DNA of 6,025 nt from Thermodesulfatator sp. (GTDB taxonomy: Bacteria; Desulfobacterota; Thermodesulfobacteria; Thermodesulfobacteriales; Thermodesulfobacteriaceae): the NCBI GenBank assembly GCA_027036915.1, contig JALWCD010000238.1:1-6025 (forward strand), read 5' to 3'. Shown here in pieces: positions 1 to 6,025 of the stretch. A program made the translations under genes and the position numbers. The notes beneath the pieces are model-generated. The model did not search any database, was not told where the DNA came from, and was given only the letters and a program-made list of their open reading frames with translations. Position 1 is the first letter of the stretch, and every line of letters begins with the position of its first letter.

Positions 1-275
1 GGCAGGTTACGCCCGGTTTCATGGGGGTCTCCAAGAACTACATCACCTCTAGGAAGTTCCTGCTCGCGGAGGGCGGACTCAAACGGGTGGTCTGGATGCC
101 CAAGATGCTCAAGGAGGAGCTCAAGGATAAGCTCAAGGCCCGGGCCGAGGAGCTGGGTATTCCGGATCTCATCGATAAGATCGCGGACGAGACGGTGGCC
201 ACCACCGAGCAGGAAGTCAAAGAATGGCTTGAGAAGGTCAAACATCCGGTGCTTGAGATGGAACCTCTGATGTAA
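1..275 (+). CDS. acsB: Acetyl-CoA synthase (CODH/ACS complex), C-terminal end, 5' partial
   Basis: The reading frame enters from the left edge (first whole codon at position 3) and ends at TAA 273-275, giving about 90 C-terminal residues. The protein joins a methyl group from the corrinoid protein, CO and CoA into acetyl-CoA in the cytoplasm. The visible part matches the tail of bacterial AcsB as I remember the family: a TPGFMG stretch, then ITSRKFLLAEGG, the strongly conserved VVWMPKMLKEEL, and IADETVATTEQEV followed by HPVLEMEPLM. This is the end of the third domain. The Cys ligands of the nickel A-cluster lie upstream, outside the window, so catalytic integrity cannot be judged. The Met at 21 is internal and not a start. 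The stop is 12 nt before acsC, so the two are surely cotranscribed. The archaeal-style name is cdhC. Confidence 0.93.
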   Translation, partial: QVTPGFMGVSKNYITSRKFLLAEGGLKRVVWMPKMLKEELKDKLKARAEELGIPDLIDKIADETVATTEQEVKEWLEKVKHPVLEMEPLM

Positions 276-287
276 GGGAGGAGGGAA

Positions 288-1640
288 ATGGGACTCACCG
301 GTATTCAGATCATGCAGAAGTTGCCCAAGACCAACTGTGGGGATTGCGGTTTCCCCACCTGTCTGGCCTTTGCCATGAAAGTGGCGGCCGGTCAGGCGGA
401 GATCGACAAGTGTCCGCACGTGGATCCGGCGGTCAAGGAGGAGATCGCCGAGGCCTCGGCGCCGCCCATCCGGACGGTGGTTCTGGGAAGCGGAGAGCAT
501 CAGGTCAAACTGGGAGGGGAGACCGTCCTTTTCCGGCACGAGAAGCGTTTCGAGAACCCCACGGCCATCGGGGTGAGGATAGCCACGGACATGTCCGCCG
601 GGGAGGTCGAGAGGCGCCTTGAGGCCTTTCGTAAGTTCCGCTGGGAACGGGTAGGGGTGGAGCTTAAGGCCGACATGGTGGCCGTAGAGGACACCGAGGC
701 CGGCAAAGAGGCCTTCTGTAACCTGGTCAAAAAGGTGCGGGAGGAGGTGCCGGAGGCCGTCCTGGTTCTCATGAGCGGAGACCGGGAGACCCTTTCTTCG
801 GCCTGTGAGATCTGCGGGGAACACCGGCCTCTACTTTACGCGGCCACGCTCGACAATTTCAAGGAGATGGGGGAACTGGCGAAGGAAAAGAAGGTCGCCC
901 TGGCGGTGAAGGGCGAGAGTCTGGCGGAGACGGCCCGAATCTCGGAAGAGCTCGTCAAGATGGGGCTCAAGGATCTGGTGCTTGACACCGGAGCCAGAAG
1001 CGTGCGCGAGCTTTACGAGGATCAGGTGATCGTGCGCCGGGCGGCCATCAAGAAGCGCTTCAAGCCTTTCGGGTTCCCCACGATCGCCTTTCCTTACCGC
1101 TACACGGATAACTACCTGGCGGAGGCCATCCTGACCTCGGTCCTCATTCCGAAGTATGCCGGAGCGGTCATTCTTTCCGATTTCCGGGGGGACGTGCTCT
1201 TCCCGCTTTTCGTGGAACGGATGAACATCTTTACCGATCCGCAGAAGCCTCTGGTGGTGGAGGAGGGAATCTATCCCATCAACGGGCCGGACGAAAACTC
1301 TCCGGTCCTGGTCACCTGCAATTTCGCCTTGACCTACTTCATCGTTTCCGGAGAAGTGGAGGGCAGCCGGGTACCCTCCTGGCTCCTCATCAAGGATACG
1401 GAGGGCCTTTCGGTGCTTACGGCCTGGGCCGCGGGCAAATTCGGGGCGGACACCATTGCGGAGTTCGTCAAGAAATGCGGAATAGCGGACAAGGTCAAGC
1501 ACCGGAAGCTGGTCATCCCGGGTTATCTGGCCGGAATTAAGGGCGAGCTTGAGGACGAGCTTCCGGACTGGGAGATCATCATCGGGCCGCGGGAGGCCAG
1601 CGGTCTTCCGGCTTTTCTCAAGGAGTGGAAGGCGGCTTGA
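288..1640 (+). CDS. acsC: Corrinoid iron-sulfur protein (CoFeSP) large subunit
   Basis: 450 residues, close to the usual bacterial length of about 445. The ATG follows a strong GGGAGGAGGG ribosome site (276-285). With AcsD it forms the cytoplasmic corrinoid protein that takes the methyl group from methyl-tetrahydrofolate through AcsE and delivers it to AcsB. The N-terminal domain has the four [4Fe-4S] ligands Cys17, Cys20, Cys25 and Cys42 (NCGDCGFPTC then DKC); in the family this cluster reductively reactivates the cobalt. A TIM-barrel domain follows (about 90-320). The C-terminal cobalamin-binding domain (about 330-450) shows NSPVLVTCNFALTYF at 337-351 and the terminal IIIGPREASGLPAFLKEW stretch. 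No residue appears damaged. The TGA stop overlaps a possible TTG start of the decayed MNT gene (TTGA). The expected partner acsD is not next to it. The alternative name is cdhE. Confidence 0.96.
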   Translation: MGLTGIQIMQKLPKTNCGDCGFPTCLAFAMKVAAGQAEIDKCPHVDPAVKEEIAEASAPPIRTVVLGSGEHQVKLGGETVLFRHEKRFENPTAIGVRIATDMSAGEVERRLEAFRKFRWERVGVELKADMVAVEDTEAGKEAFCNLVKKVREEVPEAVLVLMSGDRETLSSACEICGEHRPLLYAATLDNFKEMGELAKEKKVALAVKGESLAETARISEELVKMGLKDLVLDTGARSVRELYEDQVIVRRAAIKKRFKPFGFPTIAFPYRYTDNYLAEAILTSVLIPKYAGAVILSDFRGDVLFPLFVERMNIFTDPQKPLVVEEGIYPINGPDENSPVLVTCNFALTYFIVSGEVEGSRVPSWLLIKDTEGLSVLTAWAAGKFGADTIAEFVKKCGIADKVKHRKLVIPGYLAGIKGELEDELPDWEIIIGPREASGLPAFLKEWKAA

Positions 1641-1926
1641 AGGAGGAGGTCTGGAAGGGAAAACTTAAGATCTTAGTAAAGGAATTTTTGGAGAATGAAG
1701 GAAAGGGAGTTGAAGAAATATACCTTTTCGGTTCGCGTGTTTGGGGAGGGGCGGGATACGCCTCGGACTTTGATCTGGCGGTAAAAGGGGAGGGAGGGTG
1801 GTAAGAAGGCTTGCGGAGTATCTTGAGGAGAGCACCTTTCCCTTTGAGGTGGATGTGGTGGCTTGGGAGGAGCTTCGGGAGAATTTAAGGAAAAGGATTG
1901 AACAAGAAGGAGAGAAGTGGCTTTAA
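1637..1926 (+). pseudogene. Decayed MNT-type minimal nucleotidyltransferase (MntA-like antitoxin), frameshifted
   Basis: From TTG 1637 the frame encodes 55 residues and stops at TAA 1802-1804. It contains IYLFGSRVWGGAGYASDFDLAVK, in which Gly32-Ser33, ten residues, then Asp44-x-Asp46 form the GS-X10-DXD signature of minimal nucleotidyltransferases. From about 1801 the next frame continues as VRRLAEYLEESTFPFEVDVV, the usual second half of the same fold with its third carboxylate region (VDVV), and stops at TAA 1924-1926. One lost base between about 1783 and 1801 would explain the break, and joining the halves gives about 96 residues, the normal size. In MntA-HepT systems the MNT protein neutralises a HEPN toxin by AMPylating it; here it is probably inactive. 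The start is tentative: TTG with AAGGAG 11 nt upstream, overlapping the acsC stop. Parts are AT-richer than acsC (1681-1740 is 40% GC by hand count), which fits an acquired origin. A sequencing error or programmed frameshift cannot be excluded. Confidence 0.8.
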
Positions 1927-2139
1927 AAGGGGGAAGCAGGTTTGAGGAAAGATGGGATCTTGCCTGGCGGGCCTATGAGAGTTTGCGGAAAATCCTTGAA
2001 CGCCGGGTGGATCTTTACCTCCCATACTTATAGGGAAGAGACGGCGCAACGCCTTTATCCCAAGCTTGAGGGGTATGCGGAGCTTATGGAAAAGATTCTG
2101 ATCAGATTAAAAAATACCTTTTCAAGGAGGGAGGCATGA
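1917..2139 (+). pseudogene. Remnant of a HEPN-domain protein (HI0074/HepT-like toxin partner of MNT), internally deleted
   Basis: A GTG at 1917, inside the end of the MNT remnant and after GAAGGAGA, opens a 38-residue frame. It reads SRFEERWDLAWRAYESL, like the first helix of HI0074-type HEPN proteins, and ends at TAG 2031-2033. A second frame, entered somewhere before about 2008, carries FTSHTYREETAQRLY and then about 20 residues of a helical tail ending at TGA 2137-2139. That matches the family's C-terminal motif and last helix. Intact members are about 130 residues; roughly 60 central residues are missing here, and the two ends lie in different frames. The family catalytic motif RX4HXY has its Arg position occupied by Trp (WIFTSHTY), so RNase activity would be lost. 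Order and overlap (MNT then HEPN) are those of a type VII-like toxin-antitoxin operon. I infer a dead relic from the pattern of motifs; no alignment was run. Confidence 0.72.
2124..2134 (+). promoter_or_regulatory. Ribosome binding site of acsE, inside the HEPN remnant
   Basis: AAGGAGGGAGG lies just before the ATG at 2136 and fixes the acsE start. It is inside the last codons of the HEPN remnant frame, whose TGA overlaps the acsE ATG as ATGA. This arrangement normally gives translational coupling and may explain why the 3' end of the dead gene is retained. Confidence 0.8.
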
Positions 2140-3032
2140 GCCAGCAGGTGATCTGTATCGCGGAAAGCATCAACATCATGTCCAAGCGTATCGGTCCGGC
2201 CATGAAGGAAAGGAACCCGGAGCCCATTCAGCAGATGGCCCGGGAGGAAGCCGAAAGGGGGGCGGATTATCTGGATCTTAATATTGGTCCGGCCAAAAAG
2301 GACGGTCCGGAACTGGCGGCCTGGATCGTGAAGGTGGTGGAGGAGACGGTCGATGTGCCCATTTCGCTGGACACCACCAATCCCGAGGCCATGACCGCGG
2401 GGCTCAAGGCTTCCAAAAACCCCGCGCGTTGTCTCATGAACTCCATTTCCGCGCAGCCCGAGCGGATGGAGAAACTCATTCCGGTGGCTGCGGAACTGGG
2501 CTGTGATGTGGTGGCCCTTCTCTGGGGGCCCGAGGGTATGCCACGGGATGCCAACGAGCGGGCCGCTCTGGCCGTGGATCTGATCATGAAACTCAACGAG
2601 GCCGGTATCCCCAACGAGAAAATCTGGGTGGATCCCATCGCCACCCCGATCACCCTGGGGGCGGATCAGTTGCTGGCCGGTCTGGAGTTCCTGGCCATGC
2701 TTCAGGACATTGCTCCCGGAGCCAAAAGCACGGTGGGGCTTTCCAACGTCTCCAACGGCGTGGCCCCCCATCTGCGCCCTTATCTCGACCGGGTATATCT
2801 CATGATGCTCATGAAATACAATATTCACTCCGCTATTCTTAACGTTTACGATCAGGAGCTGGTAGAAATCGCTAAAGGTAAGCATCCGGAATGGGTAAAG
2901 TTAGTCCATGATATGATGGACGGAGATGAGCCGGATCCTAAAAGTCTTTCGCCGAAGGAGCTAGAGATCTACAAGACTGCCAGAGTCCTTCTCGGGAAGA
3001 CTATCTTTTCGGAATCCTGGTTGGAACTTTAA
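2136..3032 (+). CDS. acsE: Methyltetrahydrofolate:corrinoid iron-sulfur protein methyltransferase
   Basis: 298 residues. It moves the N5-methyl group of methyl-tetrahydrofolate to Co(I) of the AcsC/AcsD corrinoid protein, linking the methyl branch to acetyl-CoA synthesis. The whole protein is a pterin-binding TIM barrel (DHPS-like), with AESINIMSKRIG at the N-terminus and ADYLDLNIGP at 43-52. By comparison with the Moorella enzyme as I recall it, the folate-contacting residues are present: Asp79 in SLDTTN, Asn102 in LMNSIS, Asp166 in WVDPIATP and Asn204 in GLSNVSNG, the last being the mobile Asn of the active site. It is about 36 residues longer than the Moorella protein (262). The excess is a charged segment at about 245-280 (PEWVKLVHDMMDGDEPDP...), before the conserved final helix (ARVLLGKTIFSESW). 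The last 250 bases are AT-richer than the rest. The start is supported by the strong ribosome site. Confidence 0.95.
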   Translation: MSQQVICIAESINIMSKRIGPAMKERNPEPIQQMAREEAERGADYLDLNIGPAKKDGPELAAWIVKVVEETVDVPISLDTTNPEAMTAGLKASKNPARCLMNSISAQPERMEKLIPVAAELGCDVVALLWGPEGMPRDANERAALAVDLIMKLNEAGIPNEKIWVDPIATPITLGADQLLAGLEFLAMLQDIAPGAKSTVGLSNVSNGVAPHLRPYLDRVYLMMLMKYNIHSAILNVYDQELVEIAKGKHPEWVKLVHDMMDGDEPDPKSLSPKELEIYKTARVLLGKTIFSESWLEL

Positions 3033-3094
3033 TTTAGCTTGAATTTCTTAAAAAGCTGGATTTTCTCAAAAATTGCAGGTGATGGGGGCATTTT
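3033..3094 (+). other. AT-rich gap between acsE and the formate dehydrogenase gene
   Basis: This is the only clear intergenic gap in the window (62 nt), and it is much more AT-rich than the genes. AGGTGATG (3077-3084) is the likely, rather distant, ribosome site for the ATG at 3095. A TTGAAT at 3039-3044 resembles a -35 box, but no convincing -10 follows at the right distance. AGCTT...AAGCT could form only a 5-bp stem without a T-run, so I see no terminator. The gene downstream is probably cotranscribed, and a weak internal promoter is possible but unsupported. Confidence 0.35.
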
Positions 3095-6025
3095 ATGAAG
3101 ATCTGGCTGGACGGAAAAGAGATTGAGGTCCAGGCGGGCGAGACCCTTCTGGAGGTGGCCAAAAGGGCCGGGGTTCACATTCCCACCCTCTGCTATCTTC
3201 CGGGAGCGGCGGAGCCTCCGGTCCCCTGTGGCCTGTGTGTGGTGGAGGTGGAGGGCAGGGGGCTGGTGAGGGCCTGTGTGACCCCGGTGGAAGAGGGGCT
3301 GCGGGTAAACACCGCCACCGAGGCCGTAAAGGAAACACGGCGCAAAAAACTCGAGGCTCTGGTAGCCAACCATTACGGGGATTGCAAGGCCCCCTGCGGC
3401 CAGCCCTGTCCCGGGGGGCTAAACATTCAGGGCTACATCGCCTTCATCGCCCGGGGGGAATACGCCGCGGCCCTGAGTCTGATCAAGGAAAAGCTTCCCC
3501 TTCCAGCCACCGTGGGCCGGGTCTGCCCCCGTTTCTGTGAGCCCCGCTGTCGAAGGGCCCTGGTGGATGCCCCCATCGCCATCAACGATCTCAAGCGTTT
3601 CGTGGCCGACTGGGGTCTCAAGCACGGGGAGAGACGGCCGGAGATAGCTTCTCCCACCGGAAAAAAGGTGGCGGTGGTGGGCGCCGGTCCGGCCGGACTT
3701 TCGGCGGCCTATTATCTCCGGCTCAGGGGACATGAGGTAACCATCTTCGAGGCCCGGGAAGAGCCGGGCGGCATGCCCCGCTGGGCTATACCGGAATTCA
3801 AACTACCCAAGGAGGTCTTGCGACAGGAAATCGAAGGACTTCTTTCCCTGGGAATAGAGCTTAAAACGGGTCAGGCCTGGGGGAGAGATTTTTCCCTCAA
3901 GGATCTTTTTGACCAGGGGTATGAGGCCATTTTTCTGGCCATCGGAGCTTACCGGGATCGGGATCACGGGGTGCCCGGGGAGGAGAAGGCCCTCTCCGGA
4001 CTGGAGCTCCTTTACCGGCTAAATGCCGGAAAGTCCCTGCCGGTAAAGGAGGGGCAGAGGGTCCTGGTCATGGGGGGAGGTTACACCGCGGTGGATGTTT
4101 CCCGGGCCCTGGTTCGTCTGGGGGCCAGGGTGACGCTGGTCTATCCGCGCTCCCGGGTGGAAATGCCCGCTCCCCAGAGAGAGATAAAGGCCGCCGAAGC
4201 CGAAGGGGTGGAACTTTTTCTCATGGCCCTGCCCCTGGAAATCGAAAAGACGGACTCCGGCTATCGGGTGCGGATGGCCCGGACGGTCCTTTCGGAACCC
4301 GATCCCAGAACCAAGGCCCGGAAGGTGGTCCCTATAGAGGGTTCCGAAAAGGACTACGTCTTCGATCTGGTGGTAAGGGCCTGGGGAGAGGAGCCTGATC
4401 CGGATTTCAGGTCCTTTGGGGAGCTTGAGGCCCAGCTGGCCACCACTCCTTCCGGCCAGCTTAAGGTCCAGAGCGGCACCCAGGCCACCAGTCTTCCGGG
4501 GGTTTTTGCGGGCGGGGACTTCGTTTCCGGCCCCAAGACCGTGATCCAGGCGGTGGCTTCGGGTCGGCGGGCGGCCGAGGCCATCCACGCCTATCTCCTC
4601 GGGATCAAAAAACCTAAGGGTATTCCCACGGTTAAATACGACTTCAACCGTGGACGTCGGCCGGAAGAGATGGATATGGAGTTCTACGCCCAGTTTTCCT
4701 CCGCTCCGCGGGAGATTCCGGCCGAAAGGTCTCCAGAGGAAAGGGTAGGGAGCTTTGAGGAAGTTGTTTCCGGGTTGACCGAGGAGGCGGCCCGGAGGGA
4801 GGCGGAAAGATGTCTCCGGTGCGGCTGTCTGGGATTCCACAAGTGCACTTTCAGAGAACTTCTCATTACGGAGGACGTGCCTGCCAGAGGGCGAAAACGG
4901 GCCAAATATCGGCTGGACGCGGACCATCCCTTTATTGAAGTGGATTCCAATAAGTGCGTGGGGTGTTTTAGATGCCTCAGAAGCTGTAAACACGAAGGGC
5001 TGGAGCTCAAGATTTATGCTCAGGGAACCGAGGAGGAAGAAATACACTTCAGCTTCACTGAAAGCTGTGTGGCCTGCGGGGCCTGTGTGGACGCCTGTCC
5101 CACCGGAGCCCTTACCCGGAAGGACTCCACGGTGCCTTTCACCCGGGAGGAGGTCCGGGAGATTCGCACCGTGTGTGTTTACTGTGGTACGGGTTGCAAT
5201 CTGCTGGCGCGGGTGAAAAACGGCAGTATCCTGGAGGTCACGGGGGCGGAGGTGCCCCCCAATTACGGAGAACTCTGCGTCAAAGGGCGCTTCGGGTATA
5301 CCTTTTACCGGCACCCCGAAAGACTCAAGCGTCCGCTCCTAAGAAACGATCGTGGGCAGCCCTTCCGGGAGGTATCCTGGGAGGAGGCCTTCGATTTTGT
5401 GGCTGAAAGGCTTCGGACCATCCGGGAGAGATACGGCCCGGAGGCCATCGGGGTCCTCTGTTCCGCCAGGACCACCAATGAGGAGACCTATGTGGCCCAG
5501 AAGTTCGCCCGGGCCGTTCTGGGGACGCATAATGTGGACAATCCCGCACGGGTCTGACACGCCCCTTCGGTCGCGGGTCTCGCGGCCACCTTCGGATCCG
5601 GAGCGGCTACGGGGACCTTTGATGAGATCCTGAGGGCCGAAGTCCTCATACTCTGGGGAGCCAATCCCACCGAGGCCCATCCCATCGTGGGTTACAAGAT
5701 CAAGAAGGCCCTGGAGAAGGGGCTCAAACTGGTAGTGGTGGACCCCCGAAAGACCGAGCTTGCGGCTCAGGCCGATCTCTGGCTGCCCATCCGACCCGGT
5801 ACGAATGTGGCTCTGGCCAACGGTATCGCGCACGTCATCATCCGGGATGGTCTCTATCGGGAGGAGTTTATTCGGGAAAGGACGGAGAACTTCGAGGGGT
5901 ATGCCCGTTACATCCTGGCGGAATGGCCTCTGGAGCGGGTGGAACGGCTTACCGGTATACGGCGGGAGTATATCGAGCAGGTGGCCCGGCTTTACGCCCG
6001 GGCGGATAGGGCCCTTATCCTCTGG
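3095..6025 (+). CDS. fdhA: Selenocysteine formate dehydrogenase/CO2 reductase fused to a GltD-like NAD(P)/FAD module, 3' partial
   Basis: 977 codons are in the window when TGA 5555-5557 is read as selenocysteine (residue 821); the end lies outside. Domains in order: NuoG-like [2Fe-2S] ferredoxin (Cys33, 45, 48, 61); a Cys-rich GltD/dihydropyrimidine-dehydrogenase-type Fe-S helical domain (Cys97, 101, 105, 144, 148, 152); FAD-binding Rossmann motif VVGAGPAGLSAA (194-205); NAD(P)-binding motif VMGGGYTAVD (325-334) followed by PRSRVEMP; second FAD motif FAGGDFVSGP (471-480); a short Cys group (573, 576, 578, 584); two [4Fe-4S] ferredoxin sites (Cys621/624/627/631 and 658/661/664/668); then the molybdopterin oxidoreductase domain with its own [4Fe-4S] (Cys694, 697, 701, 728) and Lys730, Sec821-His822, GANPTEAHP and IRPGTNVALANG. 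It should interconvert CO2 and formate, with electrons passed along the clusters from FAD and NAD(P)H. Cofactor preference is not settled, though Arg residues after the second Rossmann strand resemble NADPH-using GltD proteins. No signal peptide is seen, so it is cytoplasmic. Its place after acsE suggests the first step of the methyl branch. Confidence 0.93.
5555..5587 (+). promoter_or_regulatory. Selenocysteine UGA codon and bacterial SECIS hairpin
   Basis: TGA 5555-5557 sits where formate dehydrogenases carry Sec or Cys (ARV-U-HAPSVAGL). Eleven nt after it, GGTCGCG (5569-5575), loop GGTCT (5576-5580) and CGCGGCC (5581-5587) form a 7-bp stem with one G-U pair. In my recollection of E. coli fdhF the hairpin also starts 11 nt after UGA and has a GGUC loop whose G and U contact SelB. 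The fdhF bulged U is not present as a bulge here; the U at that position forms the G-U pair. The frame is open to the window edge afterwards. The genome must therefore encode SelA, SelB, SelC and SelD, none of which is in this window. Confidence 0.92.

Noticed and set aside
831..1502. Minus-strand open frame (223 codons) opposite acsC
   Set aside because: It is antisense to acsC and shows no domain or plausible gene context.
1942..2139. Independent small gene of 65 codons
   Set aside because: Its first part is only the out-of-frame reading of the HEPN N-terminal region. Only about the last 40 residues look like protein, and these match the tail of a larger family, so I treat it as part of the HEPN relic.
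2055..2885. Minus-strand open frame (276 codons) opposite acsE
   Set aside because: It is antisense to a well-conserved methyltransferase, has low-complexity His/Gly-rich translation and no recognisable motif. It is a shadow frame.
3033..3070. Rho-independent terminator after acsE
   Set aside because: The only stem (AGCTT/AAGCT) is 5 bp, AT-rich, with a 12-nt loop and no clean T-run after it.
4019..5314. Long minus-strand open frame (431 codons) opposite fdhA
   Set aside because: It lies fully antisense to a gene with unmistakable Fe-S and nucleotide-binding motifs. Its translation is rich in Pro, Gly, Arg and His without any domain I recognise, as expected from the complement of GC-rich codons.
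5555..5557. TGA as a true stop or nonsense mutation of the formate dehydrogenase gene
   Set aside because: The conserved family sequence continues in the same frame without a break for 156 codons, the TGA sits at the known Sec position, and a SECIS-like hairpin follows at the expected distance.
1..6025. CRISPR array, tRNA or rRNA gene, insertion sequence ends
   Set aside because: I saw no regularly spaced repeats, no tRNA-like cloverleaf or rRNA sequence, and no transposase gene or inverted repeats flanking the 1637-2139 relic.

Overview
This window is part of a Wood-Ljungdahl (reductive acetyl-CoA) operon from an anaerobic bacterium. All genes read on the + strand. It carries the 3' end of acsB (acetyl-CoA synthase), a complete acsC (large subunit of the corrinoid iron-sulfur protein, CoFeSP), a complete acsE (methyltetrahydrofolate:CoFeSP methyltransferase), and most of a large selenocysteine formate dehydrogenase/CO2 reductase that continues past the right edge. 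The GC-rich sequence, the folate-type AcsE and proteins rich in Glu, Lys and Arg suggest a thermophilic autotroph, perhaps a sulfur or sulfate metaboliser of the Thermodesulfobacteriota. This taxonomic guess is inference and was not tested.

Layout: 1-275 acsB C-terminus; 288-1640 acsC; about 1637-2139 a decayed two-gene insert; 2136-3032 acsE; 3033-3094 an AT-rich gap; 3095-6025 fdhA-like fusion, open at the right edge. The insert is the remains of an MNT nucleotidyltransferase/HEPN (MntA-HepT-like) toxin-antitoxin pair. The MNT gene keeps its GS-X10-DXD catalytic motif but has a -1 frameshift. The HEPN gene keeps its first about 25 and last about 40 codons, in different frames, with the middle missing and the RX4HXY motif damaged. 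It sits exactly between acsC and acsE, and its end still overlaps the acsE start as ATGA.

The formate dehydrogenase gene looks as if it stops at a TGA at 5555-5557, but that codon is almost certainly selenocysteine. It lies in the conserved formate dehydrogenase active-site context (ARV-U-HAPSVAGL), the frame stays open for 156 more codons of good molybdopterin-oxidoreductase sequence, and a SECIS-like hairpin with a GGUCU loop begins 11 nt after the TGA. The protein is an unusual fusion: NuoG-like [2Fe-2S] domain, GltD-like Fe-S/FAD/NAD(P) module, two [4Fe-4S] ferredoxin clusters, then the Mo/W formate dehydrogenase domain. One polypeptide could therefore link a pyridine nucleotide to CO2/formate chemistry.

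Together the genes cover the entry and exit of the pathway. The fusion would make formate from CO2 (or oxidise it), the tetrahydrofolate branch (not in the window) would carry it to methyl-THF, AcsE would pass the methyl to the cobalamin of AcsC/AcsD, and AcsB would condense methyl, CO and CoA. The same enzymes could run in reverse. acsD (CoFeSP small subunit) and the CO dehydrogenase gene are not in the window.
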